Assembly: GCA_963789015.1 (NCBI GenBank)
Contig: CAWBIU010000003.1
Location: 372,001-436,000, forward strand
Length of the DNA stretch: 64,000 nucleotides
Origin: JAOPZW01 sp963789015
Lineage (GTDB): Bacteria; Actinomycetota; Thermoleophilia; Solirubrobacterales; Solirubrobacteraceae
Reading direction: 5' to 3'
The notes below the pieces were generated by a model that did not search any database, had not been told where the DNA came from, and worked only from the letters and a program-made list of their open reading frames with translations. Positions 34,630-43,079 of this stretch are shown piece after piece (the first letter of the stretch is position 1; every line of letters begins with the position of its first letter). A program made the translations under genes and the position numbers.

Positions 34630-35823
34630 ATGCGCATCCGCCTCCTGATCGCCGCTGCGGTTCTTCCGCTCGCGCTCTGGGCGGCTCTTCCGCTGCCCTC
34701 ACAGAGCGCCACTCCGCAGCAGCGGATCGACGACCTGCAGAAGAAGATCGAGTCCGCCAGGGGCCGGATCGGCAAGCGCAAGGGCACCGAGCGCGTGCTC
34801 ACGTCGGAGATCAGCGCCTACACCTCGAAGATCAACCGGCTCGAGGCGCACATCGGCCGGCTGCAGCGCCGCCAGGCCGAGATCCAGGCCGACCTCGACG
34901 CCAAGCGGGCCGAGCTCGCCCGCCTCCAGCGCGAGCTGCGCTCCGAGCGGCGCCGCCTCGTCCGCCTGCGCAAGCGCCTGGCCGAGAGCCGCGCCGCGCT
35001 CGCCGAACGGATGGTCCAGCTCTACCAGGCCGACAAGCCCGACATCGTCACGGTGATCCTCAACGCCAAGGGCTTCGCCGACCTGCTCGAGCGCGGGGAG
35101 TTCATGGAGCGCGTCTCCCAGCAGGACCAGAAGATCATCGGGATCGTCCGCGCCGCCCGCACCGACGCGCTGACGACGGAGAAGAAGCTCTCCACGCTGA
35201 CCCACCGCCAGAAGCGCGTCACCTCGATCGTGCTCGCCAACCGCAACGAGATCGCCTCGGTCAAGGAAGAGCTCATCGGCACGCGCGTCGGGCTGCACGG
35301 CACGCGCACCGACAAGCAGCAGGCGCTGGCCGGGGTCCGCCAGAGCCGGCAGGAGCTCGAGGGCCACCTCGCCTCGCTCGAGAAGGAGGAGGCCAAGGTC
35401 CGGGCCACGCTGGCGGGCACCGGGACGAACTTCACGCCGCCCGCCGGCGGCGGCAACGGCCAGCTCATGTGGCCGGTCAACGGCCCGATCACGGGCTCCT
35501 TCGGCGAGTCGCGCCCCGGCCACATGCACGCCGGCATCGACATCGCCGCACCCGGCGGCACGCCGATCCGCGCGGCCGCCTCGGGCAAGGTCGTGCTGCT
35601 CGGGTTCACCGGCGGCTACGGCAACTTCACCTGCGTCCAGCACACGTCGAGCATGTCGACGTGCTACGCGCACCAGTCGCGCTACGGCACCTCCATGGGG
35701 GCGTCGGTCTCGAAGGGCCAGGTCATCGGCTACGTGGGCAGCACGGGCCACTCGACGGGCGACCATCTGCACTTCGAGGTCCGTATCAACGGAGCCCCGA
35801 CGAGCCCGCTGAACTACCTCTAA
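34630..35823 (+). CDS. Secreted M23 peptidase with N-terminal coiled coil (EnvC/NlpD-like)
   Basis: A 397-residue exported cell-wall protein. Signal peptide: RIRLLIAAAVLPLALWAALP. Residues ~30-260 form a long coiled coil (QQRIDDLQKKIESARGRI, RRQAEIQADLDAKRAELARL), typical of EnvC-type activators and septal hydrolases. The C-terminal LytM/M23 domain has HAGIDIAAPGGTPIRAAASG, MSTCYAHQSRYG and HSTGDHLHFEVRING; the His and Asp of HAGID and the HLHFE motif are zinc ligands, so it may be an active endopeptidase rather than only an activator. lgt follows 10 bp later. Confidence 0.9.
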   Translation: MRIRLLIAAAVLPLALWAALPLPSQSATPQQRIDDLQKKIESARGRIGKRKGTERVLTSEISAYTSKINRLEAHIGRLQRRQAEIQADLDAKRAELARLQRELRSERRRLVRLRKRLAESRAALAERMVQLYQADKPDIVTVILNAKGFADLLERGEFMERVSQQDQKIIGIVRAARTDALTTEKKLSTLTHRQKRVTSIVLANRNEIASVKEELIGTRVGLHGTRTDKQQALAGVRQSRQELEGHLASLEKEEAKVRATLAGTGTNFTPPAGGGNGQLMWPVNGPITGSFGESRPGHMHAGIDIAAPGGTPIRAAASGKVVLLGFTGGYGNFTCVQHTSSMSTCYAHQSRYGTSMGASVSKGQVIGYVGSTGHSTGDHLHFEVRINGAPTSPLNYL

Positions 35824-35833
35824 CCTCAGTCGG

Positions 35834-36617
35834 GTGCAGCCCGAGATCGACATCCTCGGCCTCCCGCTGAAGACCTTCGGGTTGATGCTGGCCCTCGGCT
35901 TCCTGGCGTCCGGAGCCGTCGTGTCGCGCCATCTGCAAGGAGATCGGCAAGCCCCAGGACTGGGCCTACGAGATGATCTTCGCCGCCCTCATCGGCGGCC
36001 TGGTCGGCGCGAAGGTCTACTGGGCGATCGACAACACGGGCAACGGCGAGAGCCTCTTCTCCAACCTCTTCTCGGGCACCGGGCTGACCTGGTACGGCGG
36101 CGCCCTGGGGGGCGCGGCGGCCGTGCTCGGCTGGGCGTGGTGGCGCGGGGTGTTCAACCGCACCGTGCTCGACCTCGCCTCCGTCCCGCTGGCCATCGGC
36201 TACGCCGTCGGGCGCATCGGCTGCCAGCTGTCGGGCGACGGCGACTACGGCAAGGCGTGGGACGGCCCGTGGGCGATGGCCTATCCGAACGGGACCGTGC
36301 CGACCGACACGCCCGTGCACCCGACGCCGATCTACGAGACGCTCGCCATGGGCCTCGCGGCCTGGGTCATCTGGCGCATGCGCCATGTCGTGCGGCCCGG
36401 CGTCATGTTCGGCGCCTACCTCGTCCTGGCCGGGAGCGAGCGCTTCCTCGTCGAGTTCCTGCGCCGCAACGACGAGGTCCTCGCCGGGCTGACGATGGCG
36501 CAGCTCTGGAGCCTGGCCATGGTCGCCGGCGGCGCAGGCTTCCTGTGGGCCCTCGCCCGCCGCGGCGGGCTGCGCGTCGCCGTCCCGCCGGGCCGCCGCG
36601 TCCCGGCCACGGCGTAG
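35834..36617 (+). CDS. lgt: Prolipoprotein diacylglyceryl transferase, frameshifted near 35936
   Basis: Membrane enzyme that attaches diacylglycerol to the lipobox cysteine of prolipoproteins. The start (PEIDILGLPLKTFGLMLALG) and the remainder (KEIGKPQDWAYEMIFAALIG, AVGRIGCQLSGDGDYGKAWD, VHPTPIYETLAMG, RFLVEFLRRNDE) are in different frames; deleting one base near 35936 gives about 260 residues, the normal size. The GRIGC and HPTPIYE blocks carry the essential Arg, His and Tyr residues. lgt is usually important for growth, which favours a sequence error over a dead gene. It would process the lipoproteins at 1.7, 16.2 and 55.2 kb. Confidence 0.88.
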
Positions 36618-36632
36618 TCGTGGCCGACTGAC

Positions 36633-36731
36633 GTGCTCATCCAGCACCTCGCCTACCTCGCGGCCGTCGCGCGGGAGGGGCACTTCGAGGCGCTCCTCGC
36701 CGATGCGGCGGGCGACGGCGTCACGCCTTGA
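36633..36731 (+). pseudogene. N-terminal scrap of a LysR-type regulator
   Basis: A 32-codon frame starting at GTG 36633 reads LIQHLAYLAAVAREGHFEA, very like the first helix and turn of the LysR DNA-binding domain (commonly HLxYLVALAREGHFxRAA). The rest of a LysR protein is absent and the frame ends at 36731. The interval 36618-36834 has no other gene. Either a relic or a chance short frame. Confidence 0.35.
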
Positions 36732-36834
36732 CGCTGTAGGAGAGTCGTCGCGCATCGCCGGCGCGGCGGACGAGCGCGGCGCTGTCTATCGACGACGCGG
36801 GACCGACCGGGGCGAGGGGTAGCGTCGCGCGCCC

Positions 36835-37359
36835 ATGGCCGCTCCGCCGCCACCGCCCGAGCGCCCGACCCATCCCGGCGCGCTTCGCGCGTGGCTCGTC
36901 TGGTGGGTGCTGCTCGCCGCGCTGTGGCTCGCGCTGGTCGACACCGTCGCGGCGCCCGAGCTCGTCGCCGGAGCCTTCGCGGCGGCGGTCGCCGCGTCCG
37001 GCGCGGTGGTCGTGCGCTCGCGCCGCCGGGTGCTGCTGCGTCCGCGGCCGCGGTGGCTGCTCGCCGCCGGGCCCGCGGCCATGCGCGCGGTCACCGACCT
37101 GCGGCCGCTCGCCGTGACCCTGTGGCGCGCGGCGGTCCTGCGCCGTCCCGCGCCCGGCCGCCTCACCGAGGTCCCCTACGCCGCCGTCGGCGACGACCCG
37201 CGCGAGGCGGCGCACCGCGCCTGGACGGAGGCGCTCGGCTCGCTGGCGCCGAACACCGTCGTGGTCGACATCGACGCGCGGCGGCAGACGATGGTCGTCC
37301 ATCAGCTCGTGCCCACCGACGACCCGCGGTCCGCCGCCCAGCCGCTGCCCGCGCCGTGA
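36835..37359 (+). CDS. mrpE: Mrp/Mnh antiporter subunit E
   Basis: Membrane subunit E of a multisubunit cation/proton antiporter. The 174-residue product has two N-terminal helices (RAWLVWWVLLAALWLALVDT, then ELVAGAFAAAVAASGAVVV) and a cytoplasmic tail with SLAPNTVVVDIDARRQTMVVHQLV, a conserved MrpE segment. First gene of a seven-gene run (E-F-G-D'-E'/B-C-D) in which starts and stops overlap. GTG of mrpF overlaps its stop. Confidence 0.88.
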   Translation: MAAPPPPPERPTHPGALRAWLVWWVLLAALWLALVDTVAAPELVAGAFAAAVAASGAVVVRSRRRVLLRPRPRWLLAAGPAAMRAVTDLRPLAVTLWRAAVLRRPAPGRLTEVPYAAVGDDPREAAHRAWTEALGSLAPNTVVVDIDARRQTMVVHQLVPTDDPRSAAQPLPAP

Positions 37360-37613
37360 ACGGCTGGCTGTGGGCGGCGACGGCGCTGACTGCCGCGCTC
37401 GTGCCGCTCGTCGTGGTGTGCGTGCGGCTGCCCGCGCCCGACGGCATCGTCGCGCTCGAGGCGGCGGGCGTCGACGCGACGCTCGCGCTGCTGCTCATCT
37501 CGCAGGGCACGGGCCGCGAGCCGTTCGCCGACCTCGCGCTCGCCTCGGCGATCGTCACCTTCGTCGGCGGGATCGCCTACCTGCGCTTCGTGGAGGCCTT
37601 CCGCGCGCCGTGA
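37356..37613 (+). CDS. mrpF: Mrp/Mnh antiporter subunit F
   Basis: An 85-residue membrane protein with three hydrophobic segments. The conserved charged region is RLPAPDGIVALEAAGVDATL, and the last helix reads LASAIVTFVGGIAYLRFVE, both as in MrpF/MnhF. The GTG at 37356 overlaps the mrpE stop, and its stop overlaps the mrpG start, so translation is coupled. Confidence 0.88.
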   Translation: MNGWLWAATALTAALVPLVVVCVRLPAPDGIVALEAAGVDATLALLLISQGTGREPFADLALASAIVTFVGGIAYLRFVEAFRAP

Positions 37614-37897
37614 TCCGCGATGTCGCCATCTGGCTGCTGGCCGGCGCCGGGCTCGCCGCGCAGCTGCTGGCCTGCGCCGGCGTCGTGGTCATGCGCGACG
37701 CGCTCGACCGGCTGCACTTCGCGGGCGCATCGACGGCCGGCGCGGCCTGCCTGTGCGCCGCCGTGATCGTGCACGACCCGGCCTCGCTCATCGCGCTGAA
37801 GACGCTCCTCACCGGCGCCGTCCTGCTCGTCACCGGCCCCGTCCTCGCGCATGCCACGGCGCGGGCCATCCACCGCCACCGCGAGGCGCGCGGGTGA
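37610..37897 (+). CDS. mrpG: Mrp/Mnh antiporter subunit G
   Basis: A 95-residue subunit with three membrane helices. The family motif VVMRDALDRLHFAGAS lies after the first helix and is followed by CLCAAVIVHDPASLIALKTLL. Starts at GTG 37610 overlapping mrpF and overlaps the next gene in the same way. Confidence 0.88.
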   Translation: MIRDVAIWLLAGAGLAAQLLACAGVVVMRDALDRLHFAGASTAGAACLCAAVIVHDPASLIALKTLLTGAVLLVTGPVLAHATARAIHRHREARG

Positions 37898-38154
37898 CCG
37901 CACTGCACGTGGTCAGCCTGCTCGCGGTGGCCGTCACGGGGACGCTGACCGTCTTCGTCCGCGACCCGCTGCGCCAGACCGTCGCCTCCGGCGGGCTCGG
38001 GCTCGCCCTGTCGGTCATGTTCCTCGCCTTCGGCGCCCCGGACGTGGCGCTGTCACAGATCGTCGTCGCGGGGATCGCCGTCCCGGTGATGGTCCTCATC
38101 GCGCTCGCGCAGCTGCGGCTGCACGAGCGTGGAACGGACGAGGAGGAGCGGTGA
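37894..38154 (+). CDS. Small MbhD-like subunit (DUF4040; the MrpA C-terminal region as a separate gene)
   Basis: An 86-residue protein with three hydrophobic helices; the motif LAFGAPDVALSQIVVAGIAVPVM is the DUF4040 pattern. In standard Mrp antiporters this module is the C-terminal part of the large MrpA protein; in membrane-bound hydrogenases it is a free-standing subunit, MbhD. Here it is free-standing and no NuoL-like MrpA precedes it. GTG start 37894 overlaps the mrpG stop, and its stop overlaps the next start. Confidence 0.78.
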   Translation: MTALHVVSLLAVAVTGTLTVFVRDPLRQTVASGGLGLALSVMFLAFGAPDVALSQIVVAGIAVPVMVLIALAQLRLHERGTDEEER

Positions 38155-38915
38155 GCCGGCGCGCACGCCTCGTCCTCGCCCTGCCCGCGCTCGCGCTGCT
38201 CGGTGCGCTGATGGTCGGCGCCGTCACCGGGCTGCCCGACTTCGGCCACCCGCGCGGGCCGTACGCCGACCTCGCGCCGCGGATCATGCTCGCCGAACGC
38301 CACGTCGCCAACGCGGTGACGGGCGTCAACTTCGACCTGCGCGGGTTCGACACGCTCGGCGAGGAGATGATCCTGTTCGCCGCCGCGCTCGGCGCCGCGG
38401 TCCTGCTGCGCGCGCAGCGCAGCGAGCGCCGCATCCGCTGGGCGGCCGAGCAGGACGAGCGCCGGGCCACGGAGACGTCGGCGGCGCTGCGCGCGCTCGG
38501 CGCCGTGCTCGTCGGGCCGATGCTGCTGTTCGGCATCTACGTCGTCGCCCACGGCGCGCTCACCCCGGGCGGCGGCTTCCAGGGCGGCGTGCTCCTGGCC
38601 GGCGCCCTGCTGCTCGTCTACGCCGCCGGGCAGATCGCGGCGGTCGAGCGCGTGCGCCCGGTCGCGCTCGTCGAGATCGCCGATGCCGCGGGCGCCGCCG
38701 GCTACGCGCTCATCGCCCTCGGCGGGATCGTGTTCGGAACCGTGGCCATGGACAACTTCCTCGGGCCCGGCGTGACGGGCTCGCTGCTGTCGGGCGGCAC
38801 GGTGCCGCTGCTCAGCGCCGCGGTCGGGATCGAGGTCACCGGCGCGGTGACCCTGATCCTCTCCGAGCTCGCCGACCAGATGCTGCTGCGCGGCCGTGGA
38901 GGCGGGGAGGCGTGA
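38151..38915 (+). CDS. mrpB: Fused MbhE-like and MrpB subunit
   Basis: A 254-residue membrane protein longer than normal MrpB (about 140). Residues ~1-95 carry VANAVTGVNFDLRGFDTLGEEM, the hallmark of the MrpA C-terminal end and of MbhE. Residues ~105-254 form the MrpB/MbhF domain (YVVAHGALTPGGGFQGGVLLAGALLLVYAAG). The two are joined by a charged cytoplasmic linker rich in Arg and Glu. The fusion suggests that both halves are adjacent in the complex. GTG start 38151, stop overlapping mrpC. Confidence 0.83.
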   Translation: MSRRARLVLALPALALLGALMVGAVTGLPDFGHPRGPYADLAPRIMLAERHVANAVTGVNFDLRGFDTLGEEMILFAAALGAAVLLRAQRSERRIRWAAEQDERRATETSAALRALGAVLVGPMLLFGIYVVAHGALTPGGGFQGGVLLAGALLLVYAAGQIAAVERVRPVALVEIADAAGAAGYALIALGGIVFGTVAMDNFLGPGVTGSLLSGGTVPLLSAAVGIEVTGAVTLILSELADQMLLRGRGGGEA

Positions 38916-39256
38916 CCTCGCTGCCCTACCTCGTCGCGGTCTGGCTGCTGCTCGTCGGCCTCTACGGCGTGATCACCAGCCGCCACCTCGTGCACCTGAT
39001 CCTGTGCCTCGGCGTCATGCAGTGCTCGACCTACGTGCTGCTGCTGGCGATCGGCTGGCGCGACGGCGGCGAGGCGCCGATCTACGTCGACATCCCGCCG
39101 TCCGCGCCGGTCGTCGACCCCGTCGTCCAGGCGCTGACGCTCACCGACGTCGTCGTCGAGGCGACGGTCATCGCCGTGCTCCTCGCGCTCACCGTCCAGG
39201 CCCAGAAGCGCTTCGGGACCGTCGACCCGGACGAGCTGGGCGCGCTGCGCGGATAG
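38912..39256 (+). CDS. mrpC: Mrp/Mnh antiporter subunit C (NuoK-like)
   Basis: A 114-residue three-helix subunit related to NuoK of complex I. The sequence GLYGVITSRHLVHLILCLGVMQCSTYVLLLA and the later DPVVQALTLTDVVVEATVIAVLLAL are typical of MrpC, with the conserved acidic residue in the last helix (VVVEAT). Overlaps mrpB by 4 nt. mrpD follows after 5 bp. Confidence 0.88.
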   Translation: MTSLPYLVAVWLLLVGLYGVITSRHLVHLILCLGVMQCSTYVLLLAIGWRDGGEAPIYVDIPPSAPVVDPVVQALTLTDVVVEATVIAVLLALTVQAQKRFGTVDPDELGALRG

Positions 39257-39261
39257 CCCCA

Positions 39262-41070
39262 ATGGACGTCGCCGCCCTCGCCGTCATCGTCCCGATGCTG
39301 GCGGCGACGCTGCTCGCCGCCACGACGCCGTTCGCCCGCCGCCCGGTCGCGGGGGTGGTGGGCACGCTCGCCGCGCTCGCCACCGCCGTGCTCTGCGCGC
39401 TGAACCTCGAGCGGGCCGGCGGCGGCGCGCTGCTCGTGTGGTTCGGCGGCTGGGAGCCGCGCGACGGCGCCGCCGTGGGGATCGCCTTCGCGGTCGATCC
39501 GCTCGGCGGCGGGCTGGCGCTGTTCGTCGCCGTGCTCGGGGTCGCCGCGGCGGTCATGTGCATCGAGGTGATCCGCGTCGAGGACCACCTGTTCGACGCG
39601 CTCGCGCTCGTCTTCCTGGCCGCCATGGTCGGCTTCTGCCTGACCGGCGACATCTTCAACCTGTTCGTCTTCTTCGAGCTCATGAGCGTCGCCGCCTACG
39701 TGCTCGTCGGCTATGAGGTCCGGCAACGGGCGCCGCTCGAGGGCTCGCTGACCTTCGCGGTCACGAACACGATCGGCTCGATCCTGCTGCTCTTCGGGAT
39801 CGCGCTCCTGTACGGGCGCACGGGCGCGCTGAACATGGCCCAGATCGGGCGCGCGCTCGCCGACGGGCCTGCCGACGGCCTCGTCATCTGCGCCTGGGCG
39901 CTCGTCGCCGGCGGCCTGCTCGTCAAGGCCGCGGCCGTCCCGTTCCACTTCTGGACGGCCGACGCCTACGCGGTGGCGCCGACGCCGATCGGCCTGCTGC
40001 TCGCCGGCGCCTTCTCGGAGCTCGGCCTCTACGGGCTCGCGCGCGTGCACTGGACGGTGTTCGGCGAGGTGCTGGCCCCCTACGACGCGGAGCTGCGAGC
40101 GATCCTCGTCGGCCTCGGCGTCCTCACCGCGCTCGTCGGCGCGGTGATGTGCGCCGCCCAGCACCACCTCAAGCGGATGCTCGCGTTCGCGACCATCTCG
40201 CACGTCGGCCTGTTCCTGACCGGCATCGGCCTGCTCGAAGCCGGCGCGCTCGCCGGCGTGGCGGTGTGGGTCGTCGGCGACGGGCTCGTCAAGGCGACGC
40301 TGTTCGCGACCGTCGGGCTGCTCAACGACCGCTTCGGCACGGTCGACGAGGCCGAGCTGCACGGCCGCGCGCGCGGGATGTGGCCGCTCGGGCTGCTGCT
40401 CTGCACGGGCGCGCTGGCGGTCGCCTCGCTGCCGCCGTTCGGGCCGTTCCTCGGCAAGTCGCTCGTCGAGGACGCCGCGCTGCGCGCCGGCGGCTACGGC
40501 TGGCTGCCGGCGGTCATGGTCGTCGCCTCGGCGCTGACCGGCGGCGCGCTGCTGCGCGCGGCGCTGCGGATCTTCTTCGCGGTGGGCCGCCGCGCCCGCG
40601 AGGACCCGTACTCCGCGCAGGACCCCTCCGAGCCCGAGCAGGACGAAGGCGCGCCCGTCGCGGAGCGGCCGGCGTTCGTCTGGGGCCCGGCGGTCGTGCT
40701 GCTCGCCGCCTCGCTGGCGTGGGGCGTGGCGCCCGGCGTGGCCCACCAGGCGGGCCTGGCCGCCGCGCACTTCGTCGACGCGCCGGGCTACGCCGCCGCC
40801 GTGCTCGACGGCCGTCCGCTGCCGGAGGTCCGCGTCGCCTCGCACGGCCCCGGCGTCACCGGCCTGCTCTACGCCGTCGCGTCGCTGGCCGGCGCGGTCG
40901 CCGTCGCCGCGGCGGGGCTGGCCGGCGTGCGCGACCGGGCGCCGCGCGCCGGCGTGCGCGCGCTCGATCGCCTGCGCGCCCTGCACAGCGGGCGGCCCGG
41001 CGACTACGCGGCGTGGACCGCGGCGGGGGTCGCCGTGCTCGGCTGCCTGGTCGCGCTGGCCACGGCGTGA
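39262..41070 (+). CDS. mrpD: Mrp/Mnh antiporter subunit D (NuoN/L-like)
   Basis: The large antiporter-like subunit, 602 residues and about 14 hydrophobic segments. Landmarks: DIFNLFVFFELMSVAAYVLVG with the conserved Glu on helix 5, VKAAAVPFHFWTADAY with the Lys on helix 7, and QHHLKRMLAFATISHVG with the second conserved Lys. The C-terminal ~130 residues hold a charged loop (REDPYSAQDPSEPEQDE) and two extra helices. It is the only such subunit in the cluster. It probably moves protons or sodium; a direction or ion cannot be read from sequence. Last gene of the run. Confidence 0.9.
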   Translation: MDVAALAVIVPMLAATLLAATTPFARRPVAGVVGTLAALATAVLCALNLERAGGGALLVWFGGWEPRDGAAVGIAFAVDPLGGGLALFVAVLGVAAAVMCIEVIRVEDHLFDALALVFLAAMVGFCLTGDIFNLFVFFELMSVAAYVLVGYEVRQRAPLEGSLTFAVTNTIGSILLLFGIALLYGRTGALNMAQIGRALADGPADGLVICAWALVAGGLLVKAAAVPFHFWTADAYAVAPTPIGLLLAGAFSELGLYGLARVHWTVFGEVLAPYDAELRAILVGLGVLTALVGAVMCAAQHHLKRMLAFATISHVGLFLTGIGLLEAGALAGVAVWVVGDGLVKATLFATVGLLNDRFGTVDEAELHGRARGMWPLGLLLCTGALAVASLPPFGPFLGKSLVEDAALRAGGYGWLPAVMVVASALTGGALLRAALRIFFAVGRRAREDPYSAQDPSEPEQDEGAPVAERPAFVWGPAVVLLAASLAWGVAPGVAHQAGLAAAHFVDAPGYAAAVLDGRPLPEVRVASHGPGVTGLLYAVASLAGAVAVAAAGLAGVRDRAPRAGVRALDRLRALHSGRPGDYAAWTAAGVAVLGCLVALATA

Positions 41071-41073
41071 CCG

Positions 41074-41823
41074 TCAGCCGAGCTCGGCGAGCACGACGCG
41101 GAAGCCGAGATCGAGCTCGTCGAGCTCGAGCAGCCCGGCGTTGCGCCGCGCCCACGCGCCGCTGTCGAGGTCGGCGCGCAGGCGCGCGACGCCCTCGGCG
41201 ACCTCGTCGGCGGGGAGCAGGTGGAAGACCGAGATGCCCGCGCGGACCTCGGGATCGAGGAACGCCTCGGGGCGGCGCCAGTGGGCCGAGAAGAAGCCGT
41301 CGACGCAGTCGTGCGGGATCGGCACCGGGCGCATCTCGACCGGACCGAGCGGCGCCATGAGCTCGGCCAGCGAGCGCCCGCGCATGCGGCGCAGGAACGT
41401 GGGCAGGTAGTCGCGCGTCATCCAGAACGCCTCGGCGAAGGCCGGGTCGAACTGGAAGACGACGACCCGCCGGCGCGCGACGCGGCGCATCTCGGCCAGG
41501 CCACGGGCGCGGTCGGCCCAGTGGTGGTCGCTGAGCACGGCCATCGCCGCATCGACGCTCGAGTCCGCGAGCGGCAGGGCCTCGGCGCTCGCGAGCACGG
41601 CCGGGGCGGCGCCGGGCGGGCGCTGGGCGATCATCACCGGCGAGGGCTCGATGGCGACGACGCGGCGGTCGGCGGGCTCGTAGGAGCCCGTGCCGGCGCC
41701 GACGTTGACGACGCTGACCGCGTCGCCGAGGGCGTCCTCGATCGCCGCGGCGATGCGCGGGTCGGCCCGGCGGGTCGTGGTGTAGCTCAGGCCGATGCGG
41801 TCGTAGAGCGCGTCGTCGCCCAC
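41074..41823 (-). CDS. SAM-dependent methyltransferase (class I)
   Basis: A 249-residue cytoplasmic methyltransferase. Motif I is VVNVGAGTGSYEP and the acidic end of strand 2 is VVAIEPSP; motif IV is DAAMAVLSDHHWAD. A variable C-terminal half has PVPIPHDCVDGFFSAHWRRPEAFLD, not seen in generic members. The substrate is unknown. GTG start at 41823; the following gene on the same strand is the alpha/beta hydrolase, 3 bp upstream. Convergent with mrpD over 3 bp. Confidence 0.85.
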   Translation of the reverse strand: MGDDALYDRIGLSYTTTRRADPRIAAAIEDALGDAVSVVNVGAGTGSYEPADRRVVAIEPSPVMIAQRPPGAAPAVLASAEALPLADSSVDAAMAVLSDHHWADRARGLAEMRRVARRRVVVFQFDPAFAEAFWMTRDYLPTFLRRMRGRSLAELMAPLGPVEMRPVPIPHDCVDGFFSAHWRRPEAFLDPEVRAGISVFHLLPADEVAEGVARLRADLDSGAWARRNAGLLELDELDLGFRVVLAELG

Positions 41824-41826
41824 CGC

Positions 41827-42522
41827 TCAGCCCGCCCGGGCGGCCGCGGCGCAGCGCGCCAGGATGAACTCGACGGAGCGCGCCTGGCCGGCCGCGTCGT
41901 GCTGGACCGAGCGATGGTCGCCGCCCGGCGAGACGACGAGCTGCGAGCCCGGCGCCGCCGCGTGCAGCGCGCGCGAGCCGGCGACCGGGACGGTCTCGTC
42001 GTCCTCGGCGTGCAGCAGCAGCAGGCGCTCGCCGAGCGCCGCCGCCTCGGCGGTCAGATCGACCCCGGCGATCAGCGCATCGAGCGCGCCGGCGTCGGTC
42101 TCGAACGGGAACGCGCCGTCGTCCATGCGCGAGCGCAGCAGCTCCCCACTCGCCGGGCAGATGGCGACGACCGCGGCAGCGCCCGCGGGCCGGGCGGCGG
42201 CGAGGGCGAGCCAGCCGCCCATGCTCGATCCGCGCAACGCGACGGGCACGTCGCCCAGCAGCGCGGCCATCGCCGCGACGTCGTCGAACGCGCGCCCTCC
42301 GAGCGCGCCGCCGCTGGCGCCGTGCCCGCGCTGGTCGAACACGAGCGCCGCCAGGCCGGCGGCGGCGCAGCGGCGCGCGAAGTCGAAGTGGTTCTCCTTG
42401 CACGACCCGGCGCCGTGCAGCACGACGACGCCGCCCGCCGGATCGCCCGACGGGCTGAACAGCGCGTGGCTCAGCCCGTCGCGGACGCCCAGCAGCGGCT
42501 CGGCGACCTCAGAGGACGCCAC
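41827..42522 (-). CDS. Alpha/beta hydrolase
   Basis: A 231-residue serine hydrolase-type protein. Oxyanion strand: VVVLHGAGSCKENHFDFARR; nucleophile elbow: LRGSSMGGWLALA; acid: LLLLHAEDDETVPV; His: PGGDHRSVQHD. These match esterase/dienelactone-type hydrolases, but no substrate can be named. No signal peptide. GTG start at 42522 lies inside the end of the RTX-like gene (14-bp overlap), and the methyltransferase follows, so these three may be one minus-strand unit. Confidence 0.83.
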   Translation of the reverse strand: MASSEVAEPLLGVRDGLSHALFSPSGDPAGGVVVLHGAGSCKENHFDFARRCAAAGLAALVFDQRGHGASGGALGGRAFDDVAAMAALLGDVPVALRGSSMGGWLALAAARPAGAAAVVAICPASGELLRSRMDDGAFPFETDAGALDALIAGVDLTAEAAALGERLLLLHAEDDETVPVAGSRALHAAAPGSQLVVSPGGDHRSVQHDAAGQARSVEFILARCAAAARAG

Positions 42523-43003
42523 CCTGCGACTCGGTCCGGTAGTCGACCTTCTCGCAGTTGCGGAAGCGGTAGCGGTCCCGCCGCGACTTCGCGACGTGGT
42601 AGATGTCGAAGCCGGGCCCGCAGTCCACGACGCCGCGCCCGTAGTGCACGCGGATCTTGTCGTTGCCCGGGCCGGCCGAGATGACGTTGCGCCCGTGGCT
42701 GCCGTAGATGAAGTCGTTGCCGCGGCCGCCGCGGATGCGGTCGACCTGCGAGGCGGGCTGCCCGCTGGGGTTGAAGTCGCCCCACAGGACGTCGTCGCCG
42801 CCGCGCCCGGAGATCGTGTTCGAGCCGTGGCCGCCCAGCAGCTCGTCGTTGACGGCGGTCCCGACGAGCCGCGGCAGGGGCGTCGAGGGCTTGTCGATGC
42901 TCAGGTTCTGGATCGTCGGCCAGTTGGCGTGCGAGGCGCAGCCGGGGCAGTCGCCCTGGAGCGTCATCCCCATGACCAGTGCCGTGATCGTGGTGGCGAG
43001 CAT
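42509..43003 (-). CDS. Small secreted RTX-like calcium-binding repeat protein
   Basis: A 164-residue protein with an N-terminal hydrophobic segment (LATTITALVMGMTL), probably a short signal or anchor. The body has degenerate RTX nonapeptide repeats of the GGxGxDxI type: GRGGDDVLWGD, RGGRGNDFIYGSHG and SAGPGNDKIRVHYGRG, then DCGPGFDIYHV and a C-terminal FRNCEKVDY. The cysteines may form a disulfide outside the cell. Such proteins are common in this lineage. Exact role is unknown. It ends in an overlap with the hydrolase gene. Confidence 0.78.
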   Translation of the reverse strand: MLATTITALVMGMTLQGDCPGCASHANWPTIQNLSIDKPSTPLPRLVGTAVNDELLGGHGSNTISGRGGDDVLWGDFNPSGQPASQVDRIRGGRGNDFIYGSHGRNVISAGPGNDKIRVHYGRGVVDCGPGFDIYHVAKSRRDRYRFRNCEKVDYRTESQGGVL

Positions 43004-43079
43004 CGCGGGACCGTAGCGAACCCCCGCGTGCCGGCGTCGAGGACCGGGCCCTGCCGCCCGGTCCGCGATGCGGAGTGCG

